Shown in pieces: positions 17,434 to 25,525 of a DNA stretch of 64,000 bases (position 1 is its first letter; each line of letters begins with the position of its first letter). The notes under the pieces were generated by a model, which was given only the letters and a program-made list of their open reading frames with translations, did not search any database and was not told the DNA's origin. Source of the DNA: Brevinematales bacterium (GTDB lineage: Bacteria; Spirochaetota; Brevinematia; Brevinematales; GWF1-51-8); the NCBI GenBank assembly GCA_020059465.1, contig JAGVBZ010000003.1:25698-89697 (forward strand), read 5' to 3'. The position numbers and the translations under genes are program-made.

Positions 17434-19175
17434 GCGATCTTCTCGCTATCCGTGTAACTTCCCGCCTTCAACTCGGTGAATATGAATTCGAGACCGCCGA
17501 TCGCGCTTTCCATTTTTTTAACATCTATCTCGATCACCGCTTCTTCGACAGTGCGTAAAATCTCGGCGACTTCCTCACGGATAAGATGGTCGCGGTATGC
17601 AGGCGGAATCGCATTTTCGATTTTTACGGCAATCGACTCCGCTTTGGTCTTCATTTTCAGTACATTCGTCAGGTGTTTACGTTTTTTAATTTCCGGCCCG
17701 AAGTTTTTCTGATGATTTTCCTTCATTTTCTGAAGCTGATCCTCGGTCATCCTTGTATCGTTGACAATCGTGATACCCTGCGCGGACTCCGAGTCAAGAT
17801 CCATCGCGCGCACGTTGAGAATACCGTTCACATCGAGTTCGAATGTCACCTCGATGCGAGGATCGCCCTTCCGCGTCTGACGGATACCCTCCAGACGGAA
17901 TTTACCGAGGGTGATATTATTCGATACATACATACTTTCGCCCTGAAAGATGGATATATCGACACTCTTCTGGTTATCCACAACTGTGGTAAATATCCGT
18001 TTCGCGGATGTCGGGATAGGCGTATTACGTTCGATAATCGGCACAAAGTATCCGTTCTCCACCTCGATACCCAGCGATATCGGCGTGACATCGACCAGCA
18101 CGATTCCCGAAAGGTCGCCCTGTACGATTCCCGACTGTATAGCCGCGCCTCTGGCGACCACTTCCTCGGGATTGAGACTGCACTCAGGAGTCTTACCGAA
18201 CAACTCGTTCACCGAGCGCCGTACCATAGGAATACGCGACGAACCGCCTACTAATATCACTTTATCGATTTCAGAAAGTTCGAGCTTTCCGTCGGACACC
18301 GCCTGCTTAGTAAGCGTAATTGTCCTTTCTATATAATCGCTGATCAGTTTCTCAAATTCGTCGCGTCGTAGCTCAAAATCGACGTCATGCGTCCCTTTCT
18401 CGTCGGCGGTGATGAACGGCACCTTCACACGTGCAGATTCTTTTGCGGAGAGTTCGATTTTCGCGGACTCGACCGCGTCATAAAGCTTCGACATCGCAAG
18501 GGGGTCGGTCGTCAGATCGATTCCCGTCTCATCCTTAAACTTCTTGACTATGACATCCTGAATCCTGCGGGTGAAATCCTCCCCGCCGAGTTCGTTATCG
18601 CCCGCTGTGGAAATCACCTCGAATATCCCGTCGGCAACATTCAGCACGGATATATCGAACGTACCGCCGCCCAGATCGTACACCACGATATTCAAGTCGT
18701 CGTTCTCGCTGATCCCGTACGCGAGCGACGCGGCGGTCGGCTCGTTGATGATACGCAGGACATTCAATCCGGCGATCTTGCCTGCATTTTTGGTCGCCTG
18801 ACGCTGGTTGTCGTTGAAGTATGCAGGTACGGTAATCACGACATCTTTGATTTTATCGCCGAGCGCTTCCTCGGCGCGATTTTTTATCTCTTTGAGAATA
18901 AACGCGGAGATTTCTTCCGGGGTATACTTCCTGCCGTTCAGTTCGGCGGAGTGTTCGGTTCCCATTTTTCTCTTAATCCGGCGTATCGCAGTCGATGCGA
19001 ATTCGTTTCGCTGAGCGGATTCGCCCACAACGATCTCTTCACCGTCGTACGCGACTATCGAGGGAAGAGTTTTTTTCCCGTTGTCGAATTCGATCATTCC
19101 GGGTCTACCGCTCTCGTCTAAATAAGCGATAGCGGAAAAGGTAGTCCCGAGATCAATACCGACCATTTTTGCCAT
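17430..19175 (-). CDS. Accessory Hsp70 (DnaK-like) chaperone, 581 aa
   Basis: The start is set at 19175 (MAKMVGIDLGTT), with GGAGGA 6 bases before it; an upstream in-frame start would add a non-homologous tail. The ATPase domain has GIDLGTTFSAIAY, the NEPTAASLAYG helix, DLGGGTFDISVL and VGGSSRIPMVR. The substrate-binding domain (about 370-480) is present, but the lid is short and the acidic DnaK C-terminal tail is missing. The protein is about 30-60 residues shorter than housekeeping DnaK. It is coupled to a J-HEAT gene and lacks adjacent grpE or hrcA, so a specialised Hsp70 is more likely than the main DnaK. Confidence 0.88.
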   Translation of the reverse strand: MAKMVGIDLGTTFSAIAYLDESGRPGMIEFDNGKKTLPSIVAYDGEEIVVGESAQRNEFASTAIRRIKRKMGTEHSAELNGRKYTPEEISAFILKEIKNRAEEALGDKIKDVVITVPAYFNDNQRQATKNAGKIAGLNVLRIINEPTAASLAYGISENDDLNIVVYDLGGGTFDISVLNVADGIFEVISTAGDNELGGEDFTRRIQDVIVKKFKDETGIDLTTDPLAMSKLYDAVESAKIELSAKESARVKVPFITADEKGTHDVDFELRRDEFEKLISDYIERTITLTKQAVSDGKLELSEIDKVILVGGSSRIPMVRRSVNELFGKTPECSLNPEEVVARGAAIQSGIVQGDLSGIVLVDVTPISLGIEVENGYFVPIIERNTPIPTSAKRIFTTVVDNQKSVDISIFQGESMYVSNNITLGKFRLEGIRQTRKGDPRIEVTFELDVNGILNVRAMDLDSESAQGITIVNDTRMTEDQLQKMKENHQKNFGPEIKKRKHLTNVLKMKTKAESIAVKIENAIPPAYRDHLIREEVAEILRTVEEAVIEIDVKKMESAIGGLEFIFTELKAGSYTDSEKIA

Positions 19176-19353
19176 AATTCTCCTCCGTTCTTCGAATAAG
19201 TCTGACAATCGCAGGGTAAGTAAGAATTTCATCTATTTGCCAGTTTTCCAGATGAAATACACCCATCAGACGCTGAAATATAAAAGCGTCCATATGTATT
19301 TCGGAAGATTTGCGAATAATTTGAGATAGAAGGGCTGATTTAGTATGAGGCAA
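19153..19353 (-). CDS. Possible small protein upstream of the Hsp70 gene, 66 aa
   Basis: An open frame from TTG 19353 ends 23 bases inside the Hsp70 coding region. Its sequence (MGVFHLENWQIDEILTYPAI) looks protein-like, but no ribosome-binding site precedes the TTG or the internal ATG. It may be real and coupled to the Hsp70 gene, or only the leader. Confidence 0.25.
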   Translation of the reverse strand: MPHTKSALLSQIIRKSSEIHMDAFIFQRLMGVFHLENWQIDEILTYPAIVRLIRRTEENYGKNGRY

Positions 19354-19379
19354 CCGGAATTATACCGGATCGGCGCGGC

Positions 19380-19574
19380 TTAGAAAAAATCGTCAATATC
19401 ATCATCGTCGTCGGCCCAAACCAGGTCGTCGGCGAAATAATCTATCTGCGCTTCGGGAGGCTTATCCAATTTAAAAAGGTCTTCAATAATAGACAAAGCT
19501 TCGTTATCTATATTGGGTAACGAATCATCGTTGATATAACCGGTATTAAGCTTATGCTTTCTAACCCCTTTCAT
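19380..19574 (-). CDS. Possible small acidic protein, 64 aa
   Basis: ATG 19574 (MKGVRKHKLNTGYIND) follows GGAAGG by 4 bases. The protein goes from a basic N-terminus to a strongly acidic end, ADDDDDIDDFF. It points the same way as the Hsp70 and J-domain genes and could head that operon. No family is recognised; the composition could also arise by chance. Confidence 0.35.
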   Translation of the reverse strand: MKGVRKHKLNTGYINDDSLPNIDNEALSIIEDLFKLDKPPEAQIDYFADDLVWADDDDDIDDFF

Positions 19575-19612
19575 ACAACCTTCCCGGCGATTTTTACACA
19601 CCCCAACCCCGG

Positions 19613-19642
19613 AAAAAAAGTGCCGGAGTCACCCCCGGCACT
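19613..19642 (-). terminator. Terminator of the first YbjN-like gene
   Basis: On the minus strand AGTGCCGG pairs with CCGGCACT around an 8-base loop, followed by seven T. It separates the YbjN-like gene from the small acidic reading frame. Confidence 0.8.
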
Positions 19643-19658
19643 GAAATTGAATAATCGC

Positions 19659-20150
19659 TTATTTTCCGCCGATACTGCCTTTATAATAAGCGCAGGCTTC
19701 CGCGATATACTGAATCGCGTTCTGTAGCGCCTTCTTATCCAGCGCATCCAAACGGAACTTAATATTATACTGGATATACCATGTGTCGTCCTCTTCGCTA
19801 TTATACAGCGAGAAGAAACCCCATTCACCGTCTTCAATATTCAGCTTAAGAAGTTTAAGTAAGATTTCCTCGTCAGGCTGGGATGATTCAGCGATAACAT
19901 CGCAGTACATCACCACATTCTTATCTTTAGCATTCACCACATCGTCCGCAATCAGGAGAAAGATCGTGTAGTCTTCGTCTCCATAATTATAAGTAACTCT
20001 CCATCCGGAATCCTTATCGGTTTCCTTATCGTACGAGTAGTTATTAAACTTCAACCCCTTCAGGGTCTTGCCCACATCTTTAGCGGACATACTGAAGCCG
20101 ATCGAAGCAGCAAAGAGCACCGCACACACAATCATAAATAACCGTTTCAT
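19659..20150 (-). CDS. Secreted YbjN-like protein, paralogue A
   Basis: The 163-residue protein has a signal peptide (MKRLFMIVCAVLFAASIGFS) and a single alpha/beta domain. The segment LLKLNIEDGEWGFFSLYNSE, followed by a helix rich in Ala/Tyr, resembles YbjN/type III chaperone-like domains. It is very similar to the next gene upstream, paralogue B. The function is unknown; the signal peptide puts it in the periplasm or outside. It has its own promoter (TTGAAA and TATACT) and terminator, so the pair is not a simple operon. Confidence 0.75.
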   Translation of the reverse strand: MKRLFMIVCAVLFAASIGFSMSAKDVGKTLKGLKFNNYSYDKETDKDSGWRVTYNYGDEDYTIFLLIADDVVNAKDKNVVMYCDVIAESSQPDEEILLKLLKLNIEDGEWGFFSLYNSEEDDTWYIQYNIKFRLDALDKKALQNAIQYIAEACAYYKGSIGGK

Positions 20151-20196
20151 AAAATCCTCCTCATGAGATTAATTTTAAGTTTTGTTATATAAATAT

Positions 20197-20224
20197 AGTA
20201 TATCGTATCGAGTGAATTTTTCAA
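20197..20224 (-). promoter_or_regulatory. Promoter of YbjN-like paralogue A
   Basis: Read on the minus strand, TTGAAA (20224-20219) and TATACT (20202-20197) have a 16-base spacer, 47 bases before the start codon. Confidence 0.65.
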
Positions 20225-20309
20225 GTTTATTTTAGAAAAATTAAGTTATAACAGAGATTATTTTTCCCGTAAAGATCCCTAACCGTAGGCTCGATATTCC
20301 CCGATGTGC

Positions 20310-20343
20310 AAAAAAAAGCTGCCGGAATTTCTCCCGGCAGCTT
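20310..20343 (-). terminator. Terminator of YbjN-like paralogue B
   Basis: On the minus strand AAGCTGCCGG and CCGGCAGCTT pair around an 8-base loop, then a T run. The stem is a close relative of the terminator after paralogue A. Confidence 0.85.
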
Positions 20344-20362
20344 ATTCGTTAATCATGTTATA

Positions 20363-20854
20363 CTAGTTTCCGCCCAATGATCCCTTGTAATAGTCCGCCG
20401 CTCCGGCAATATAATCGATAGCGGATTTTATTGCTTTTTCATCCAACGCATCGAGGCGGAACTTGATATTATACTGGATATACCAAGTATCGTCCTCTTC
20501 GCTATTATACAGCGAGAAGAAACCCCATTCACCGTCTTCGATATTCAGCTTTAAAAGCTGAAGAAGGGTATCTTCGCTGGGCTGGGAAGAATCGGAGATA
20601 ACGTCGCAGTAAATTACTACGTTCTTGTCTGCGGAATTCACTACATCGTCCGCAATCAGGAAAAAGATTGTGTAATCGGTACCGTTGTAAGTATAAGTAA
20701 CTTTCCACCCGGCATCTTTTTCAGTCTCTTTCTGGAACTTGTAGTTCTTGTCCTTCCACCCCTTTAACGCCTTACCAACATCCTTCGCGGATATACTGAA
20801 ACCGAAAGACGTGGTAATTAACAACACACTCATCATCAATAAAACTCTTTTCAT
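20363..20854 (-). CDS. Secreted YbjN-like protein, paralogue B
   Basis: This 163-residue protein has the same length as paralogue A and is largely identical to it: shared ISAKDVGK, YTIFFLIADDVVN and a long identical stretch around LLKLNIEDGEWGFFSLYNSE. It has a signal peptide (about 1-20). Divergence is concentrated in the signal peptide, around residues 30-60 and near the C-terminus. It arose by tandem duplication including promoter and terminator. Function unknown. Confidence 0.75.
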   Translation of the reverse strand: MKRVLLMMSVLLITTSFGFSISAKDVGKALKGWKDKNYKFQKETEKDAGWKVTYTYNGTDYTIFFLIADDVVNSADKNVVIYCDVISDSSQPSEDTLLQLLKLNIEDGEWGFFSLYNSEEDDTWYIQYNIKFRLDALDEKAIKSAIDYIAGAADYYKGSLGGN

Positions 20855-20882
20855 AGAATAACCTCCTATGGTTATAAGAAAT

Positions 20883-20910
20883 AGTATACTATATAAAAAT
20901 AAATTTACAA
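20883..20910 (-). promoter_or_regulatory. Promoter of YbjN-like paralogue B
   Basis: Read on the minus strand, TTGTAA (20910-20905) and TATACT (20888-20883) have a 16-base spacer, the same layout as for paralogue A. Confidence 0.65.
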
Positions 20911-20946
20911 GTTTTTTATAAATTTTTTATTCTTGTATCCTACTAT

Positions 20947-22347
20947 TTATATTCGTTTCCAAACCGTCCCGTCGGGAGTATCCCGTACCTCTATCCCTCT
21001 ATCCAATAATACCTTGCGTAACTCGTCGGCGCGCGCGAAATCCTTCCCCTTCTTCGCATCCGAGCGCTCCGATATCATCTTATGTTCCTCATCCGTCAGA
21101 TCGTCCGCTTTCCCAAAATTCAGGAATCCCAGAACAGAATCCGCCTTCCCGAAAAATTTCAGCACCCGATCCGCAAAACCCTTAGTGACCCTTTCCATCC
21201 CCTCGTTGACCGCGCGAATCAGCTCGAACAGCGCGCCCATACCCTCCGCGATATTCAGGTCTTCGTCCAATGCCGCCTCGAATTTCTCCGTCTGCGTTGT
21301 CAGCATCCGGACAAATTCAGCGTCCTCCGCTCCCTCGCTTTTGATATTTCCGAGCGTAAACAGAAAGTCGTCTATCCGCTTCAGCGCGGCGTCCGCCCCC
21401 TTTATGCCGTCGAACGTAAAATTCAGGGGCTTGCGGTAATGAGTGGTATAGAGCAGGTAACGTATCGAACGGGCGGAGTAGCCCTTCGCAAGAAGGTCGC
21501 GCAGGGTAAAGAAATTCCCTTTCGATTTCGCCATTTTCTCGCCCTCGACGATCAGGTGCGCCGAGTGGAGCCAGTAGCGGGCAAACTGCTTTCCGGTCGC
21601 GGCCTCGCTCTGCGCGATCTCGTTCTCGTGATGCGGAAACATATTATCGATACCGCCGGAGTGAATATCCAGTGTTTCGCCGAGGTACTTCATGCTCATC
21701 GCGGAGCATTCGATATGCCATCCCGGACGGCCTTCTCCCCACGGCGACTGCCATTTGACATCCCCGTCGGACGGCGACCATTTCTTCCAGAGCGCGAAAT
21801 CGGACACGGTTTCCTTTTCGTACTCGTCGTTGGCGACACGCCCGCTCGCCCCGGCGCGGAGCGAGTCCTTATCGAGGTGCGCGAGCTTCCCGTATCCGTC
21901 GAACGCCGATATCTTAAAATAGACCCCGTCGTCGGTACTGTACGCATATCCCTTCTCTATCAGCGTCCGGATAATCCCGATCATTTCAGGAATGTGGCCG
22001 GTTGCCGACGGGTAGACCTCGGCGGGCGCGACATTCAGCGCCTTCAGATCCTCGAAGAACGCCTTTTTGTAGATTTCGGTGAACTCCGACAGGGGCATTC
22101 CCTGAGCGCGGGAATCCCGGATCGTCTTATCGTCGATATCGGTGAGGTTCATCACCTGCCGGACATTATATCCCCTATAGCGAAGCCATCTATGAAGCAG
22201 ATCCTCGAACAGGAATGTCCGCAGATTTCCGATATGCAGAAAGTTATAGACCGTCGGCCCGCAGGTGTACATGGCCGCAGTCCCCTTCTGGACGGGGGTG
22301 AATTCTTCAACCGTGCGTGTCATCGAATTATAGAAGCGAACCGGCAT
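20947..22347 (-). CDS. cysS: Cysteinyl-tRNA synthetase
   Basis: The start is placed at 22347 (MPVRFYNSMT), with GGAGG upstream; a longer frame begins 87 bases earlier but that tail is not conserved and lacks a site. The 466-residue protein has the zinc-ligand Cys in MYTCGPTVYNF, the class I HIGH motif as HIGN, the central WHIECSAMS and HPHHENE-type zinc ligands (MFPHHENEIAQ), and the KMSKS motif as KMAKSKGN. It charges tRNA-Cys. The C-terminal anticodon-binding part is complete. Confidence 0.96.
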   Translation of the reverse strand: MPVRFYNSMTRTVEEFTPVQKGTAAMYTCGPTVYNFLHIGNLRTFLFEDLLHRWLRYRGYNVRQVMNLTDIDDKTIRDSRAQGMPLSEFTEIYKKAFFEDLKALNVAPAEVYPSATGHIPEMIGIIRTLIEKGYAYSTDDGVYFKISAFDGYGKLAHLDKDSLRAGASGRVANDEYEKETVSDFALWKKWSPSDGDVKWQSPWGEGRPGWHIECSAMSMKYLGETLDIHSGGIDNMFPHHENEIAQSEAATGKQFARYWLHSAHLIVEGEKMAKSKGNFFTLRDLLAKGYSARSIRYLLYTTHYRKPLNFTFDGIKGADAALKRIDDFLFTLGNIKSEGAEDAEFVRMLTTQTEKFEAALDEDLNIAEGMGALFELIRAVNEGMERVTKGFADRVLKFFGKADSVLGFLNFGKADDLTDEEHKMISERSDAKKGKDFARADELRKVLLDRGIEVRDTPDGTVWKRI

Positions 22348-22489
22348 AATGTCCTCCTGTGTCGGTAACAACTGAAAAGTTAAAAGTGAAAAGTATCGTG
22401 GACTGAAAAAGCTATGGATAGATAATAACTCCATACTTTTTTGACCGCAATAATATAATAGAAAATCATGAATTTGGCAAGGGTACGCG

Positions 22490-22722
22490 GTACCCGCTTA
22501 TCCCGATATCAGACTGAAAGCCGCCATATCTACATAGCCCGTGATGAAAGATGACAAACCGTTGTACAGTACTCCGCAGTACCCGCTTATCCCGATATCA
22601 GCCAAATACTTATTACCGGCAGATAACCCGTGATGAAAGATGACAAGCCGCTGTACAGTACTCCGCAGTACCCGCTTATCCCGATATCAGACTGAAAGCC
22701 TCCATATCTACATAGCCCGTGG
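22490..22722. repeat. 89-bp direct repeat array, 2.6 copies
   Basis: Units begin at 22490, 22579 and 22668, each with GTACCCGCTTATCCCGATAT and later CCCGTGATGAAAGATGACAA, which is lost in the truncated third copy. Units 1 and 3 share a middle segment (AGACTGAAAGCC), while unit 2 has a different one. The rest of the 513-base gap between cysS and the DUF2207 gene holds only a fragment of the dispersed element. A diverged two-unit array of the same family, in opposite orientation, is at 39331-39437. Confidence 0.85.
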
Positions 22723-22770
22723 GGATTCATCGTATGCCCCAGTAATGGGTTAAATGTACGCAGTTCACTC

Positions 22771-22797
22771 AACCCCTTCGACAGGCTCAGGGTGACA
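22771..22797. repeat. Fragment of dispersed repeat
   Basis: AACCCCTTCGACAGGCTCAG followed by GGTGACA resembles the CGACAGGCTC...ATGAC module of the element at 16590-16742. It lies between the 89-bp array and the DUF2207 gene. Confidence 0.5.
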
Positions 22798-22860
22798 TCA
22801 TCACGGGCTACTTTCATCTCCGGGTAATCAGCTCGATATCGGAGTTCGCGTACGCAGCGC

Positions 22861-24873
22861 CTACCAGCTCGAGCCGCCGCCGCCCCCGAATCCGCCGCCG
22901 GAGCTTCCGCCGAAGTCGCCGCCGGAACTCCCGCCCGAGCTTCCTCCGAAACTCCCGGACGATCCCGACGATCCTCCCGAGGGTTCCCATCCCGCGGAAT
23001 AAGTACCCCTGAACGCCGACCACGAACTTTCCATGTCGCGCCGGAACATATCGATATCGTAATCCTTACCAACCCCTTTGCCGGACATCCATGACGGCAT
23101 CGCAATCTGGATGCCGCTGAATTTTTTTATCCACGCCCCGGCCATCCCGAACGCCACCGCGAAGGGAAGCGTCATCTCGAAATAATCCACCCGTTCGTCC
23201 ACAAGCTGCCTGAGCTGGTCTTTCTCGGCTTTTTCGATGAATTCCGCGAAACCCTTGACCTCACGGAACTTTTTCATCCCCTGGCTTGTCTTTCTGAGCA
23301 TAATAAACTTAAACCCCCTGCACACGGCGGCATTCAGGAAAAAGGAGAGAATCATCGGCCATGTGATGAACGACCCTAAGAGTGTATACAGAAACATAAA
23401 CATCAGGGTAAATAGAAACGAATAAATGATCACCTGAATGACGAAATAGATCTTTTTATATACCGGATGATTACCGCCGAACATAAAGAGGACTGTACCC
23501 CCAATAAACAGTACACCCCCCAGAATCGCTACTTCCCACATGATACTTGCATACCGCGCCATAAAGCAATAATTCAGCATAAACATGAGCCAAACCAAAC
23601 CGAACCAGAAAAACACATGGCTCATTGCCCCGAGAAACTTTGACAGCTTGTTCATCCCAGGTGTGTAATACTTCGCGTTTTTTATCGTTTCCTGCAATTC
23701 CTGCTTGACGTCATACATCACACTGCTCAATTCTTTACCAAGTTCTTCCACCTTGACATATTTCTTAGCGTAGAAAATCCCCGTAAAGAGAGTTTTTTCA
23801 TATTTTCGGGCGTCCTTCAAATCCTGGAGTTTCCGCAGGGCGAACCCGTCCTTATCTTTCTCGATACGGATGCATTTTTTTACCGCCCAGAAATAGATCA
23901 ATGAGAGGATATCGTGCGGATCCATTTTATCGTCATAAAGAATACCCGCCTCCGCCGGGGTCAACCCCCTCGGAGGAAAGAATTGGGTAGCAAGAGAGCC
24001 TATCCGGTCGCGTCCTAAAAAACACCACAGGAGGAATACGATCAGGAGAATCGCGCCGGGCATAATGAACCACTGATAGAACCGCGGGGCTATGCCCATC
24101 ATGGATACTGCCAGTGACTCGATCTCCGTCCACAATCCTGAATGCACAGGAACGAAGTACCCAGCGGGAAAAGTGATCGTGACCGTCATGCCCTGATTGT
24201 CATATAAGGTAGACAAGGCTTTCCCGCTCACTATTTTCCCGTCGCAGACAACGGTCGCGTTCTTGCCTTTGTCGCCCGCATTCCCGGTATACACCCGCAT
24301 ATCCATTGAGGACAGCTTGATTTCCGACGGGAGGGTGATTTTATACGACACTTTTTTTATTTCGTTGTCCCATTGATTGCCGATTACATTCCAACTGAAC
24401 AGGAAATTGTTTGTCATATCGAGGATGGCGTCATATACCCGATAGCGGATAGTATACAAACGGTCGCCGTCGATCTCCGCAAAAACAGTCCCGATCCTCA
24501 GCGTTTTATTCATTTCCGCGTACTTGACGGGTTTCCCGAAAGCTACGGCGAAATCCTCGGGAATATTGATCCAACCGATTCCTGCCTTTTCTTTCTTGCT
24601 TTCGTTAATCAGGAGATCGGTGAACTCGAAGAAGCAATCGTCTACCGCATGCAGTCCGCTGATAAATATAGGTGACTTCCCGTATGTTAAAACAGGGAGG
24701 AAACGCGAGATCCCGTGACGGGGCTTTGTAAAATGCACGAGTATTCTTTCTTCGACATCGAACGAAGTATCATGGTGGAGTTGAATATCAATCTGATAAT
24801 CTTTAATATAGAAGTACTCCGCGAACAGAGGCGCGCTGATCGACAGAAACAAAATAACCATCGCTTTTTTCAT
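22861..24873 (-). CDS. DUF2207 family membrane protein with Gly/Ser-rich tail
   Basis: The start is set at 24873 (MKKAMVILFLSISAPLFA), preceded by a G-rich site; an upstream in-frame extension of 40 codons has none. The 670-residue protein has a signal peptide and an extracytoplasmic DUF2207 domain (about 20-290; YQIDIQLHHDTSFDVEERI). A membrane helix lies near 300-325 and more lie around 455-570, followed by a cytoplasmic part. The C-terminal tail is made of Gly and Ser with Phe, ending GGGFGGGGGSSW, as is typical of this family. DUF2207 proteins are widespread and uncharacterised. Confidence 0.85.
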   Translation of the reverse strand: MKKAMVILFLSISAPLFAEYFYIKDYQIDIQLHHDTSFDVEERILVHFTKPRHGISRFLPVLTYGKSPIFISGLHAVDDCFFEFTDLLINESKKEKAGIGWINIPEDFAVAFGKPVKYAEMNKTLRIGTVFAEIDGDRLYTIRYRVYDAILDMTNNFLFSWNVIGNQWDNEIKKVSYKITLPSEIKLSSMDMRVYTGNAGDKGKNATVVCDGKIVSGKALSTLYDNQGMTVTITFPAGYFVPVHSGLWTEIESLAVSMMGIAPRFYQWFIMPGAILLIVFLLWCFLGRDRIGSLATQFFPPRGLTPAEAGILYDDKMDPHDILSLIYFWAVKKCIRIEKDKDGFALRKLQDLKDARKYEKTLFTGIFYAKKYVKVEELGKELSSVMYDVKQELQETIKNAKYYTPGMNKLSKFLGAMSHVFFWFGLVWLMFMLNYCFMARYASIMWEVAILGGVLFIGGTVLFMFGGNHPVYKKIYFVIQVIIYSFLFTLMFMFLYTLLGSFITWPMILSFFLNAAVCRGFKFIMLRKTSQGMKKFREVKGFAEFIEKAEKDQLRQLVDERVDYFEMTLPFAVAFGMAGAWIKKFSGIQIAMPSWMSGKGVGKDYDIDMFRRDMESSWSAFRGTYSAGWEPSGGSSGSSGSFGGSSGGSSGGDFGGSSGGGFGGGGGSSW

Positions 24874-25019
24874 AACATTCCCCCTTGCCTGTAAGGTATT
24901 ATAAACATACAAAAGCAAAAAATACAGATTATCTGTCCTATTTCTCATATTTTTTATCAAACAGATCGGCTCTTTAAAATTTTCCGGTTCCATGTTACAA
25001 TATTTCGCAAGGAGAAAAT

Positions 25020-25433
25020 ATGACCGCGCTTTACAGCGAATCGCACGTATGGATGCGGATGGATCAAAATATCGCGACTCTCGGTATATCGAAATATATT
25101 TCGGGCATGATGGGAAAGACGCGCTATGTGGAACTCCCCGATATCGGCGCGAAACTCGACCGTGACGGAACGCTCTGTACGGTCATCGCGCAGATTATCC
25201 CGCGATTCCACGTGCTCACGCCGCTGACGGGAAAGGTGATCGAGATTAACCGCCGCCTGACGACGTTCCCGGAGATACTGAACGTCGACCCGGAGGGTGA
25301 CGGATGGATCGCGCGCCTCGAAATCCCGACCTATATCCCGCGCCGTCTCCGTGAAGAACTGGAGGCGCTGATGGAGGAGCATGCCTATCATACGCATCTT
25401 CTCAGGAAAGATAAATCCCCGGATAAAAAATAA
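25020..25433 (+). CDS. GcvH-like protein lacking the lipoyl-lysine
   Basis: The 137-residue protein follows the glycine cleavage H-protein pattern: SESHVWMRMDQNIATLGIS at the N-terminus, VELPDIGAKLDRDG, then PLTGKVIEINRRL and NVDPEGDGWIARL. In GcvH the sequence ESVKAAS carries the lipoylated Lys; here the equivalent stretch is VIAQIIPRFHVLTP. Ile60 sits at the Lys position and no Lys occurs between residues 46 and 71. It therefore cannot be a classical lipoyl carrier. The C-terminal 30 residues are an extra helical tail. No gcvP, gcvT or lipoyl ligase is near. AAGGAG precedes the ATG. Confidence 0.8.
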   Translation: MTALYSESHVWMRMDQNIATLGISKYISGMMGKTRYVELPDIGAKLDRDGTLCTVIAQIIPRFHVLTPLTGKVIEINRRLTTFPEILNVDPEGDGWIARLEIPTYIPRRLREELEALMEEHAYHTHLLRKDKSPDKK

Positions 25434-25525
25434 TCCCGCCCCGATCAAAATTCATCCCCCCTATTCTCATCATTTCCGCTAAAATTCCGAAATTGAATAT
25501 AGAACTTTCATTTTCGGAGGCCGAA

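Noticed and set aside
21082..22368. 428-codon plus-strand frame opposite cysS
   Set aside because: cysS on the minus strand is unambiguous by its class I motifs; this frame is a shadow.
22348..22489. T-box leader before cysS
   Set aside because: No specifier loop or TGGNACC-type T-box sequence is visible in the leader.
22490..22722. CRISPR array
   Set aside because: Repeats are 89 bp long with most of the unit conserved, only 2.6 copies, and there are no cas genes nearby.
22587..23105. 172-codon minus-strand frame at the end of the DUF2207 gene
   Set aside because: It overlaps the Gly/Ser-rich tail in another frame and runs into the repeat array; the Arg/Ala-rich protein has no support.
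25433..25525. Sigma-28 flagellar promoter before fliK
   Set aside because: No TAAA-N15-GCCGATAA-like match was found in the gap, so the promoter of the flagellar run is not assigned.
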